Shown here: positions 49,389 to 57,832 of the stretch, piece by piece | Position numbering within the stretch: position 1 is the stretch's first letter | Layout: every line of letters begins with the position of its first letter | Assembly (NCBI RefSeq): GCF_014117325.1 | Contig: NZ_CP059732.1 | Location: forward strand, 372,001-436,000 | Origin: Spirosoma foliorum | Lineage (GTDB): Bacteria; Bacteroidota; Bacteroidia; Cytophagales; Spirosomataceae | DNA: 64,000 bases | Direction of reading: 5' to 3' | The notes under the pieces: model-generated | Databases searched by the model: none | Told to the model about the DNA's origin: nothing | What the model saw: the letters and a program-made list of their open reading frames with translations, nothing else | Position numbers and translations under genes: made by a program

Positions 49389-50936
49389 TCACCGACTGCC
49401 CGAATACTTCGCTGGCTCGCTGTTTTTGGGTGTACTTTTCTGGATGAATTTCCGAAGTCGTTCGTTACTGGTGGCCAGATCTTCTTTGCGAAGGTACATC
49501 ATGTGCCCGCTCCGATAGCCTTCCCACTCCATCCGATCTTTCAGCTTGCCACCAGCGTCCATTTGCCATAGATTGTATTTCGCATTGAAATAATCGCAGG
49601 CTCCGTCGTAGTAGCCTGATTGCACCAATAGATGCAGGTACGGATTTTGAGCCATTGCCTGACGCAAACTTTCTCCGGTATGGTTATTCGTATTGTCCCA
49701 GGGAAACGTAGGGCCAAACATGTAGTACTTCAGGTCGGTTTTGTAGTTGAGTTCTTCCCGCATAAACATGTTGATAGCAGGCGTAAATGAATGCAACCAG
49801 GAGGTCAGCTCGGAATTATAATCGGGGGCAACACCGGCGTCTTTGGTGTCAATTCCCAAATAACGGGAGTCTAGTCGCCCAACAGTCTGGCTTTTGCTTC
49901 GAAGTAGCTCTTTCCAGAAGAAATTGGTGGGAATGTCCAGATTCTGCTGCATCACAGCCGTTTCCGACAAGCCAGAATAACGAGCTACTTTGGCAACTAT
50001 TTCCTTCCGTTTCTGGTCGCTTAGGGAGCCGCCTAATGCCAACGCTGGCAGATATTCCTGAATGGCAAAGTTTTCCACCTCGGGGAGCATGTCGGTCAGA
50101 TCCTTCTTTTGCAAATCGGCAGGTAAGGCTTTATGATACCAGGCTGTTGCCGCAAAATAAGGGAGTTTCAGCGCGCCCTGTGCTGGTCCATCGCGCTCGA
50201 TACCTAGGCCCGTTGGCGATACTAAAATGACGCCGTTGAGGTACATCCAGTGCGCATTTTGCAATTCCAGAGCCAGTCCTGACACGCGAGCGGTGCCGTA
50301 ACTTTCGCCAATCAGGTATTTGGGAGAGGCCCACCGATTGTAACGACTCACAAACGTGTTGATCCAATCGGCCAGGTACTTAATGTCGGCGTTGACCCCA
50401 AAGAATAGTTTCGCAACTGGAACGTCCTTATTGACAGGGCGCGAAAAACCAGTATTAACCGGATCGACATACACGATATCCGCTACATCCAGAATCGAGT
50501 GAGGGTTGTCTTTGATGCCGTAGGGCTGAATAGGATAGCCTTCGTCATCAACTTTCAGAATGCGTGGACCGGTATAGCCAATCATCATCCAGACCGAAGC
50601 CGTACCAGGACCACCATTGAACGAAATAACCAGCGGACGCGCTGCTCGATCGGCCACATCGGAGCGTTCGAAGTAAGTGAAAAAGACTCCGGCCAGTGGT
50701 TTTCCTTCTTCGTCCCAGACCGGAATAGTTCCGGCAATCGCTTTGTACGGTACTCGTTGGCCTTTGATGGTTACCTGACCATTGGTAGTAACCTGCGAAT
50801 CAATGTTGAGCGTACGCGAGAGGGAGGCCGGTTTGTCATCTTTGGACTGCTGTTTCTCGGTAATGGCCGGTTTTTGTGCGTGAGCACCAATAACTAGGTA
50901 CGAACAGAGTAGCGATAGGAGGAAAGCTTGTTTCAT
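49389..50936 (-). CDS. Serine carboxypeptidase-like S10 family peptidase, secreted
   Basis: A 515-aa protein with a signal peptide (MKQAFLLSLLCSYLVIGAHAQ). S10 features: the oxyanion NGGPGTAS (107-114), VDPVNTGFSRP, the nucleophile GESYG (210-214, Ser212), YYDGACDYFNAKYN (Asp candidate) and GYRSGHMMYL (His) near the end. It removes C-terminal residues from peptides in the periplasm or outside. A plus-strand M20 exopeptidase gene follows divergently. Confidence 0.9.
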   Translation of the reverse strand: MKQAFLLSLLCSYLVIGAHAQKPAITEKQQSKDDKPASLSRTLNIDSQVTTNGQVTIKGQRVPYKAIAGTIPVWDEEGKPLAGVFFTYFERSDVADRAARPLVISFNGGPGTASVWMMIGYTGPRILKVDDEGYPIQPYGIKDNPHSILDVADIVYVDPVNTGFSRPVNKDVPVAKLFFGVNADIKYLADWINTFVSRYNRWASPKYLIGESYGTARVSGLALELQNAHWMYLNGVILVSPTGLGIERDGPAQGALKLPYFAATAWYHKALPADLQKKDLTDMLPEVENFAIQEYLPALALGGSLSDQKRKEIVAKVARYSGLSETAVMQQNLDIPTNFFWKELLRSKSQTVGRLDSRYLGIDTKDAGVAPDYNSELTSWLHSFTPAINMFMREELNYKTDLKYYMFGPTFPWDNTNNHTGESLRQAMAQNPYLHLLVQSGYYDGACDYFNAKYNLWQMDAGGKLKDRMEWEGYRSGHMMYLRKEDLATSNERLRKFIQKSTPKNSEPAKYSGSR

Positions 50937-51158
50937 GAAGTCGGTTGACGCGATTAAGCGAAAATTGCGGGCAGAGAGGTACGTATTTTTAATCGAAGAT
51001 AGGAAGAATAGCCAAATAGTATTTGGAGGCAGCTCATAAGCTCGTTCATTTTTAGTCGTAGTAGGCCAGAACGAAGTAAAAGTTGTACTTAATCAAATCG
51101 TTGGTTCATTGGCCTTTAACTTTCCGTATTTTAGCCCATTAGCCCAATCAAACTACCT

Positions 51159-52433
51159 ATGAAACAAATCTTCTTTCTTTTACTGATCGCTGGTTATAGT
51201 GTATCGGCCCAGTCACTTTCGAACGTTGAAAAGGCAGTTATTGCTAGAGTAATAGGACAAATGCCCGAAACCGATCTGTTTTTGCAAAAAGTCGTCAATA
51301 TCAACAGCGGTACCCTTAATAAAGAAGGTGTACGTAAGGTCGGAAAATTGATGTCCGATGAATTTGATAAACTGGGTTTTAAAACCGAGTGGGTCAACTT
51401 GCCGGACTCCCTGAATCGGGCGGGACATTTGGTGGCCACCCGGCAGGGTAAAAAAGGCAAAAAGCTATTTCTGATCGGGCATCTCGATACCGTTTTTGAA
51501 AAAAGCCTGCCTATGGAACCCTTCACGCTCATCAACGACTCGACGGCGTCGGGACAGGGCGTTGCCGATATGAAAGGGGGCGATGTGCTCGTTATTGCAG
51601 CGCTCAAAGCTTTACAAGCGCAAAAATTGCTCGACGATACGTCTATCACCATCTATTTCACGGGCGATGAAGAGAGCTCGGGTGGACCAGAAAGTCGCCG
51701 TGATTTCATCGAACGGGCTAAGAAATGCGACATCGCGCTAGCCTTCGAAACGGCACAGGGGTTGAATAGCGTGACGACTGGTCGGCGGGGTTCGAGCGGG
51801 TGGACACTCAACGTAAAAGCGCGAACGGGGCACTCCTCCCGAATTTTCAGCGATCTGGGCTATGGTGCTATCTATGAAGCCGTTCGGATTCTGAATGAGT
51901 TTCGACGGACGCTAGGTCAGGAGCAGTACCTTACCTTCAACCCTGGCCTGATTGTGGGTGGTTCGGAAGTACACTACGACGACAAAACGGCCAAAGCGGA
52001 AACGATTGGCAAAACGAACATCGTAGCCGGAACGGCACTGGTGAAAGGTGATTTACGCTTCCTGACGGAAAAACAGAAAGAAAATGCACGGGCCAAAATG
52101 CGGGAAATCGTGGAGAAAAGCTTGCCATTGACGAAAGCCACCATTTCGTTTACCGATGGCATTCCGGGTATGGAACCGTCTGCCGCTAACGATGAACTGC
52201 GTAAACAACTTGATAAGCTCAGTAAGGACATGGGGCTTGGACCCGTAAGCGCCTTTGATCCGGGTGCTCGTGGCGCGGGCGATGTGTCGTTTGTGGCCGA
52301 ATTCATGCCTTGCCTGGATGGGTTAGGCGCATCGGGTAAAGGAGCGCATAGCATCGAAGAAACCATGAATACCAAAGAGTTTCCCTTGCTGGTTCAACGC
52401 GCAGCCCTGTATATTTATCGGTTAACGCGCTAG
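51159..52433 (+). CDS. Secreted M20-family metallopeptidase (glutamate carboxypeptidase-like)
   Basis: A 424-aa exported M20 peptidase. After a signal peptide (MKQIFFLLLIAGYSVSAQ) come LIGHLDTVF (His108, Asp110), GVADMKGG (Asp137, bridging), and TGDEESS (Glu171-172), then a dimerisation domain and the C-terminal zinc ligand region GAKGAHSIEE-like GASGKGAHSIEE. It probably trims peptides or folate-type substrates outside the cytoplasm. The RidA-type gene follows 45 bases later, in the same direction. Confidence 0.9.
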   Translation: MKQIFFLLLIAGYSVSAQSLSNVEKAVIARVIGQMPETDLFLQKVVNINSGTLNKEGVRKVGKLMSDEFDKLGFKTEWVNLPDSLNRAGHLVATRQGKKGKKLFLIGHLDTVFEKSLPMEPFTLINDSTASGQGVADMKGGDVLVIAALKALQAQKLLDDTSITIYFTGDEESSGGPESRRDFIERAKKCDIALAFETAQGLNSVTTGRRGSSGWTLNVKARTGHSSRIFSDLGYGAIYEAVRILNEFRRTLGQEQYLTFNPGLIVGGSEVHYDDKTAKAETIGKTNIVAGTALVKGDLRFLTEKQKENARAKMREIVEKSLPLTKATISFTDGIPGMEPSAANDELRKQLDKLSKDMGLGPVSAFDPGARGAGDVSFVAEFMPCLDGLGASGKGAHSIEETMNTKEFPLLVQRAALYIYRLTR

Positions 52434-52478
52434 ATTTTTTCATAGTCTTGTATCCAATCAACTAACCTCATACTACTC

Positions 52479-52931
52479 ATGAAGTACCTTATCCTTTCCC
52501 TGCTTGTTTTTAGTATCAGTTTTTCGGCAGTAGGGCAGCACAAAGAAATTGTGAAACCTCGTAAAGCACCTGCGATGTCTTACCCATTCAGCATGGGTGT
52601 TATTAGCAATGGTTTGCTGTTTGTATCTGGACAAGTGGGTACCGATCCACAAACGTCCAAAGTTGTGGCCGGTGGGATAGAGGCTGAAACCGAACAAACG
52701 ATTCTGAATATTAAGGGTATTCTGGAAGATGCTGGCGCTTCACTTGACGATGTGGTGAGCGTAACGGTTTACCTCAGCAATATGGACGACTTCGCAAAGA
52801 TGAACACCGTCTACAAAAAATACTTTAAAGAAGGTGCTTACCCAGCCCGAACAACAGTAGGAGTGGCTAAACTAGTGTTTGGGGCCAGCGTCGAAATGAC
52901 CATGACAGCCGCCATGCCGAAGAAGAAGTAG
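52479..52931 (+). CDS. RidA-family protein with signal peptide
   Basis: A 150-aa RidA (YjgF/YER057c) protein. It has a signal peptide (MKYLILSLLVFSISFSAVGQ), which is rare for this family because most members are cytoplasmic enamine/imine deaminases. The core SYPFSMGVISNGLLFVSGQVGTDPQTSKVV and ARTTVGVAKLVFGASVEMTM, including the active-site Arg in YPARTTVG, is intact. It is in a likely operon with a secreted peptidase, so a periplasmic role on released amino-acid derivatives is possible. Confidence 0.85.
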   Translation: MKYLILSLLVFSISFSAVGQHKEIVKPRKAPAMSYPFSMGVISNGLLFVSGQVGTDPQTSKVVAGGIEAETEQTILNIKGILEDAGASLDDVVSVTVYLSNMDDFAKMNTVYKKYFKEGAYPARTTVGVAKLVFGASVEMTMTAAMPKKK

Positions 52932-52956
52932 GGTATTCGCTTACACAAGTATAAGA

Positions 52957-52990
52957 TTTAACCACAGCGCTCTATACCGCTGTGGTTAAA
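52957..52990. terminator. Bidirectional terminator between ridA and gntR genes
   Basis: Stem TTTAACCACAGCG (52957-52969) with 52978-52990, 8-base loop. A and T flanks let it serve both convergent genes. Confidence 0.8.
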
Positions 52991-53010
52991 TGAAAGCTAA
53001 ATTTTCTCTA

Positions 53011-54105
53011 TTACAATGATTCGCGCCGGATCATGTAAAAAGGATTCTTTACTTTAATGTGCTTATTGTCAAGCAATAAAGACGCTGCGGTGTAGCCCAT
53101 CGCTTCAAAGTCAGTCGTGATTACGGTGATGTTCAGAAGCTCTTTGAGTGTCGTTTCATTGAACGAGATAATACCGATTTCGTGACCCAGCTCATAGTTC
53201 GACTGGCGAACTTTCTTGACCACTTCCGACAAATCGGTTTCCTCGATGACCACATAAGCAGTACCCGCCTGAAGATTCTCATTCATGGCGTTCTCTTTAA
53301 TGGAGAATTCCTTGTTGTAGTTGACACAGAAGGATCGAAACCCATGCGCAATTTCGGCTGGGTGGTTGCCATCGCCGGGTAAAATCAGAACCATCCGAGG
53401 GTATTTGGCCAACAAATCCTGTGCGTTTTCGAGGGCTTCGCAAATGTCTTTGTCGAAGTTCTGGTAAACGCTCAATGTGGCAGGCGATAACTCCGAAACA
53501 TCTTTATCGAGCAACACCAGCTCGTTGGTCGGAATCGACTCCAGAACCTTCCTGTAGTTAGCCTTGTCCAGATCCTGGGTGAAGTGCGGCATGACAACAT
53601 AATAGTTGTACTTTCCCAGATTCTTCTCAATAATTTGCTGAAAGTGGTAGGCGCTATAATGGTGAATCTGCAAATCAACCGTTGCTTTATCGCCGAGTGC
53701 TTTCAGGAATGAGTAATAAATGATTTTCTTGTATGAGCTAAGCTTATTGAAAATAAGGAGAATTTTCAGTTTAGGCGCTGCACTGGCCTGTACATAATAC
53801 CCCTTACCCTGCACCGATGTAATGTAGCCCTGTTCCCGAAGTTCCCGGTAAGCTTTTTCGACTGTATCCCGAGCCAGATAATATTCAACGCTTAACTCAC
53901 TTATAGAGGGAAGCTGCTCATTATTTTTTAAAACACCCCGCTCAATATCGGTGATTACCGATTGGACGATCTGTTTGTACTTGGGCGTCTTGTCTTTCGG
54001 ATTGAACTGAAGTTTATACAGCGGAACTGACGGGCTGCAATCCACATCGACAAATCCGTATGCTTGTCGGCGACCCTGAACCGGAGAAGGAAGTTTCGCT
54101 ATCAT
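53011..54105 (-). CDS. GntR-family regulator with periplasmic-binding-protein-like domain
   Basis: A 364-aa regulator. A GntR winged helix (KYKQIVQSVITDIERGVLKNNEQLPSISELSVEYYLARDTVEKAYRELREQGYITSVQGKGYYV, about residues 42-106) precedes a LacI-like ligand-binding domain (KLKILLIFNKLSSYKKIIYYSFLKAL... to the C-terminus ending NPFYMIRRESL). Such hybrids sense sugars or small metabolites in Bacteroidota. It is divergent from lutABC across a 640-base gap with two similar ACGTTTCCGG motifs, so it probably controls lactate use or itself. Confidence 0.86.
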   Translation of the reverse strand: MIAKLPSPVQGRRQAYGFVDVDCSPSVPLYKLQFNPKDKTPKYKQIVQSVITDIERGVLKNNEQLPSISELSVEYYLARDTVEKAYRELREQGYITSVQGKGYYVQASAAPKLKILLIFNKLSSYKKIIYYSFLKALGDKATVDLQIHHYSAYHFQQIIEKNLGKYNYYVVMPHFTQDLDKANYRKVLESIPTNELVLLDKDVSELSPATLSVYQNFDKDICEALENAQDLLAKYPRMVLILPGDGNHPAEIAHGFRSFCVNYNKEFSIKENAMNENLQAGTAYVVIEETDLSEVVKKVRQSNYELGHEIGIISFNETTLKELLNITVITTDFEAMGYTAASLLLDNKHIKVKNPFYMIRRESL

Positions 54106-54238
54106 AATTTTTCATATTTTCTGGATTATTCGATGATAACCCTTGTAATAGTTAACCTTAACCCTGACTGAAATAGGCTATAATCTTCTGAAAAATACTA
54201 GATATAAAGAAGAAAATATCTGATTATTTCTATGCAAA

Positions 54239-54252
54239 CGTTTCCGGTAACG
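54239..54252. promoter_or_regulatory. Candidate operator CGTTTCCGGTAACG
   Basis: 14-base near-palindrome (two mismatches) in the gntR upstream region, about 135 bases from the gntR start. ACGTTTCCGG recurs at 54439-54448. The pattern is typical of LacI/GntR-family operators. Confidence 0.5.
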
Positions 54253-54633
54253 TTATCAAAACGTAGGCTTATCCAATTTAGTTGTAAGAAGTAACTTCGT
54301 TAATAGTAAACAGCATAGGTTGCCAGGCAAGTTATCCCATAAACGGAAAGGTGAAATTTTGTATTTATCAAAGTGAAACAGGGCAAAGTGGGTCACTTTA
54401 GGGGAAGCGGTTGGAGTCGTAAAGCTAAGAATTTATATACGTTTCCGGTTTTGGCATCAGGTGGATTTTAGTCCGCTAGAGTAGGCTATGAATTATCATT
54501 AGCCGATGACAGTTCCAGGTAGTATGTCATTCCATCTGGAATTGTGTAAGTACAATTCGATTATAGGTAGCTTTTATTGAATATTAATCGGTTTATAGGA
54601 GAGTACAGGAAAGGTTAGGTTTAAGAAAGGCCC

Positions 54634-54641
54634 TACTTTTG
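54634..54641 (+). promoter_or_regulatory. -7 box TACTTTTG of the lut operon
   Basis: Exact TAnnTTTG match, about 108 bases before the lutA ATG at 54749. No clear -33 TTTG at the usual distance. Confidence 0.55.
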
Positions 54642-54748
54642 TAAGAAGTCTTGTCTTCCATTGGGGCGGAACAACCCGAAAGTCCCGATTGGTGATACAG
54701 GCTCCGATGAACTCACTCAACAAGGCATGCAGTTAGCCTAAATTGTCT

Positions 54749-55483
54749 ATGAAAGTTGGCTTATTTATTCCCTGTTACATTGACCAGTTTTACCCAAAAG
54801 TAGCCATCGCTACGCTGAAATTACTGGAAAAAGTAGGTTGCGATGTTGACTATCCATTACAACAAACCTGTTGCGGCCAGCCGATGGCAAACTCGGGTTA
54901 CGAGCATCTGACGGGAGGTTGTAACGACAATTTCGTGAGCAACTTTGCGGGCTATGATTACATTGTTTCGCCCTCAGGAAGTTGTACCCTGCATATCAAG
55001 CATCATTTACACGGAACCAATGAAACGGCAGCTACAGAGATCCGTTCACGAATCTATGAACTTACCGAATTTCTGACTGATGTACTGAAAATCTCGTCAT
55101 TAGAAGCCACGTTTCCGTATAAAGTTGGGTTGCACCAGAGTTGCCACGGTCAGCGTGGGTTGCATTTAGCCCAAATGTCGGAGCTGGTGGCTCCGCCTTA
55201 TTCTAAGCCCGTACAGCTGCTCAATCTGGTAAAAGATCTGGAGTTAATTCAACTCGACCGGCGTGACGAATGCTGCGGGTTTGGTGGAACGTTCTGCGTA
55301 ACCGAAGAAGCCGTATCCGCCAAAATGGGTAAGGATCGGGTGGCTGATCATCTTCGCCACGGCGTTCACTACATTACGGGGGTCGATGTGTCGTGCCTGA
55401 TGCATCTCGAAGGCATCCTGAAACGGGCCAACTCAAATGTACAGGTCAAACATATCGCAGAAATCCTAACGGCTACGATTTGA
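54749..55483 (+). CDS. lutA: L-lactate utilization protein LutA (Fe-S oxidoreductase, CCG domains)
   Basis: A 244-aa protein with two CCG (heterodisulfide-reductase-type) domains: TCCGQP at 40-45 and ECCGFGG around 175. KVGLFIPCYIDQFYPKVA is the typical start. In Bacillus LutABC oxidises L-lactate to pyruvate, and LutA is the YkgE-type subunit. I chose ATG 54749; a TTG six bases earlier is in frame. It heads a probable operon with lutB and lutC, with a dispersed palindrome between A and B. Confidence 0.92.
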   Translation: MKVGLFIPCYIDQFYPKVAIATLKLLEKVGCDVDYPLQQTCCGQPMANSGYEHLTGGCNDNFVSNFAGYDYIVSPSGSCTLHIKHHLHGTNETAATEIRSRIYELTEFLTDVLKISSLEATFPYKVGLHQSCHGQRGLHLAQMSELVAPPYSKPVQLLNLVKDLELIQLDRRDECCGFGGTFCVTEEAVSAKMGKDRVADHLRHGVHYITGVDVSCLMHLEGILKRANSNVQVKHIAEILTATI

Positions 55484-55484
55484 T

Positions 55485-55592
55485 GTTTATGGTTTATAGT
55501 ATTCGGTTGTCGGTTGGCTGACGCATAAATAGCCCGCGTCAATCCGCCGATTTGCTTAGCCACCGTAAACTAAATACCGTGAACTGTAAACC
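55485..55592. repeat. Palindromic element between lutA and lutB
   Basis: Left part from 55485 (GTTTATGGTTTATAGT) and right part to 55592 (complement-like), imperfect, with GCTGACGCATA (55517) and CGCGTCA in the middle. It is a fourth member of the GTTTACGGT/GCTGACGC family and lies inside the presumed lut operon. Confidence 0.7.
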
Positions 55593-55613
55593 AAGCTAAA
55601 GAAATTAACCTCT

Positions 55614-56990
55614 ATGAACCAGCCAACTTTAGATCACGCTCATGCCGCTATTGAGTTCAATAAAAACGAACCAAGAGTTAACTGGCACGACGAAACGCTT
55701 TGGTTTGTACGTACGAAACGTGACCGCGCGGTAGCCCAGATACCCGAGTGGGAGCAATTGCGTGAGGCCGCTTCGCAAATAAAAAATCATGTGTTGTCGA
55801 ACATGCACGATTTACTGGTGCAGTTTGAGGAAAATGCCAAACGCAATGGCATTACGGTGCACTGGGCAGCCGATGGTGCTGAGCACAATGCGATCATTCA
55901 TGGATTGATACAAAAGGCGGGGGCCACCCGAATGGTCAAGTCGAAGTCGATGCTGACCGAAGAGTGCCATCTCAATGATTACCTGACAAAGCACGGTATT
56001 GAGGTGATTGACAGTGATTTAGGTGAACGTATTGTGCAAATGCGGAAGGAGCCACCTTCGCATATTGTTATGCCCGCCATTCACCTCACCAAGGCCGATG
56101 TTGGGGATACTTTTCATGAACATTTGGGTACCGAAAAAGGAGCGACAGACCCTCAGTACCTTACCGAAGCCGCTCGTCAGCACCTACGAGATACGTTTCT
56201 GACGCGTAAAGTTGCCCTTACAGGTGTCAACTTTGCTATTGCTGAAACGGGCGGTTTTGTGGTGTGTACCAATGAAGGTAACGCCGATATGGGTGCTCAC
56301 CTAGCCGATGTGCACATTGCAGCTATGGGTTTTGAAAAAATCATTCCCCGAGCCGAGCACCTGGGGGTGTTCCTGCGTTTGCTGGCCCGATCGGCAACAG
56401 GACAGCCCATTACGACCTTTTCGAGCCATTTCCACAAACCAAGACCCGGTCAGGAAATGCACATTGTGATTGTCGATAACGGACGTAGTCGTCAGTTAGG
56501 GCGCCCCGATTTTCGGAATTCGCTCAAGTGCATTCGGTGTGCGGCCTGTATGAATACCTGCCCGGTTTATCGGCGGTCGGGTGGGCACAGCTACCATAGT
56601 GCTGTTGCCGGACCAATTGGTTCTATTCTGGCCCCGAATCTGGATATGAAACAAAACGCTGATCTGCCGTTTGCGTCTACGCTCTGCGGATCGTGTTCGA
56701 ATGTGTGTCCAGTTAAGATTGATATTCACGACCAGCTCTATAAATGGCGTCAGGTGTTGATGCAGGAAGGATATGGTCCGGCAGCAAAAACCGTGTCGAT
56801 GAAAGCAATGGCTACTGTACTGGAGTCACCCCGACTGTATCGGATGGCCGGTAAGGTTGGCCGGGGCGTCTTACGATTTGCCCCTGTTACGGTCGAAAAC
56901 CGGTTCAATCCGTGGTATAATCAGCGCGAAATGCCCGAGCCACCGGCAGAGAGTTTCCGCGACTGGTACATTAATAACAAAAAAGCATGA
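55614..56990 (+). CDS. lutB: L-lactate utilization iron-sulfur protein LutB
   Basis: A 458-aa iron-sulfur protein of the LutB/YkgF family. The N-terminal lactate-utilization domain is followed by a ferredoxin-like cluster CIRCAACMNTCP (C306, C309, C312, C316) and CGSCSNVCP (C358, C361, C365). It carries electrons in the LutABC lactate dehydrogenase complex. It overlaps lutC by four bases (ATGA). Confidence 0.93.
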   Translation: MNQPTLDHAHAAIEFNKNEPRVNWHDETLWFVRTKRDRAVAQIPEWEQLREAASQIKNHVLSNMHDLLVQFEENAKRNGITVHWAADGAEHNAIIHGLIQKAGATRMVKSKSMLTEECHLNDYLTKHGIEVIDSDLGERIVQMRKEPPSHIVMPAIHLTKADVGDTFHEHLGTEKGATDPQYLTEAARQHLRDTFLTRKVALTGVNFAIAETGGFVVCTNEGNADMGAHLADVHIAAMGFEKIIPRAEHLGVFLRLLARSATGQPITTFSSHFHKPRPGQEMHIVIVDNGRSRQLGRPDFRNSLKCIRCAACMNTCPVYRRSGGHSYHSAVAGPIGSILAPNLDMKQNADLPFASTLCGSCSNVCPVKIDIHDQLYKWRQVLMQEGYGPAAKTVSMKAMATVLESPRLYRMAGKVGRGVLRFAPVTVENRFNPWYNQREMPEPPAESFRDWYINNKKA

Positions 56991-57571
56991 CCACTCGCGA
57001 AAAAATTCTGGCCAGTATTCAGGCTAACCAGCCATCGATACTACCACTGCCTGAGCAATTTACGTTTACCACTACGTATCCTGATCTCACGAAACAATTC
57101 AGTGATTCACTGACATTTGTTGGTGGTATGCCGGTTGTCGTCCCCGATTATAAAGCCATTGAAACTCATCTAAAAGAGTATTATCCCAACTTCACAAACA
57201 TCGCAACGACTTGTCCTGAACTGGCGCATATGGCCGATGTGAGTCTGGATATTACGGACCCACACGACTTGGCTGGCGTGAATTTGGCGATCATCGAAGG
57301 GCCAATTGCCGTTGCTGAGAATGCCGCTATCTGGGTCGATGAGAAGCAACTGCCGCACCGGGTACTTCCCATGATTACGCAATACCTGGCCATCATTATC
57401 CGGCAGTCGACAATTGTGGCGAACATGCACGATGCGTACAAGAAAATAAAAGTTGATACCACAGGTTTTGGTACGTTTATCAGTGGTCCTTCTAAAACGG
57501 CCGATATTGAGCAAAGCCTGGTGATTGGCGCTCATGGTGCCCGCTCGCTGATTGTCTATATGCTTCCTTAA
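56987..57571 (+). CDS. lutC: L-lactate utilization protein LutC
   Basis: A 194-aa LUD-domain protein (YkgG-like). The start MTTREKILASIQ and the ending GFGTFISGPSKTADIEQSLVIGAHGARSL with its GPSKTADIE motif are typical of LutC. It is the third subunit of the lactate oxidation complex. A complex palindrome (57585-57704) and a terminator-like hairpin close the operon. Confidence 0.93.
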   Translation: MTTREKILASIQANQPSILPLPEQFTFTTTYPDLTKQFSDSLTFVGGMPVVVPDYKAIETHLKEYYPNFTNIATTCPELAHMADVSLDITDPHDLAGVNLAIIEGPIAVAENAAIWVDEKQLPHRVLPMITQYLAIIIRQSTIVANMHDAYKKIKVDTTGFGTFISGPSKTADIEQSLVIGAHGARSLIVYMLP

Positions 57572-57584
57572 TGATGGCTAGTTA

Positions 57585-57704
57585 TGGCACAAGGCTCCAG
57601 CCTTGTGCCGACTATTGTCTGGCCTCTGGCCAGTTTTGATAGGTCTATATCTAAGCCAGCCAGAGGCTGGAGAATAGTCGGCACAAAGCTCCAGCCTTGT
57701 GCCA
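57585..57704. repeat. Compound palindrome with mirrored GGCACAAGGCT ends
   Basis: Two small hairpins (GGCACAAGGCT/AGCCTTGTGCC at 57586-57609; GGCACAAAGCT/AGCCTTGTGCC at 57680-57703) flank a region whose CGACTATT (57609-57616) pairs with AATAGTCG (57673-57680), and GGCCTCTGGCC type words between. It follows the lutC stop by 14 bases. Confidence 0.75.
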
Positions 57705-57725
57705 TCGGCCATAAAGAAAAATTAC

Positions 57726-57754
57726 ATCGACGCTGGTAGATGACCAGCGTCGAT
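57726..57754 (+). terminator. Hairpin at the end of the lut operon
   Basis: Perfect 12-base stem ATCGACGCTGGT (57726-57737) with 57743-57754, 5-base loop, then TTCTTT. A good intrinsic terminator. Confidence 0.75.
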
Positions 57755-57832
57755 TTCTTTATGGGTTAATCCTCTTTTAATTTTCAATTTCTGACTGATT
57801 CGGGTGGACTCATCAGAACAGGCTGCTTAGCT

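Larger units (their letters stand above)
54106..54748. other. Divergent regulatory region between gntR and lutA
   Basis: About 640 bases without a gene. It contains CGTTTCCGGTAACG (54239-54252, near-palindromic), ACGTTTCCGG (54439-54448) and the -7 box TACTTTTG (54634-54641). A nine-codon ORF (MNSLNKACS, ATG at 54706) lies in the lut leader, but I give it no weight. The rest is AT-rich. Confidence 0.55.
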
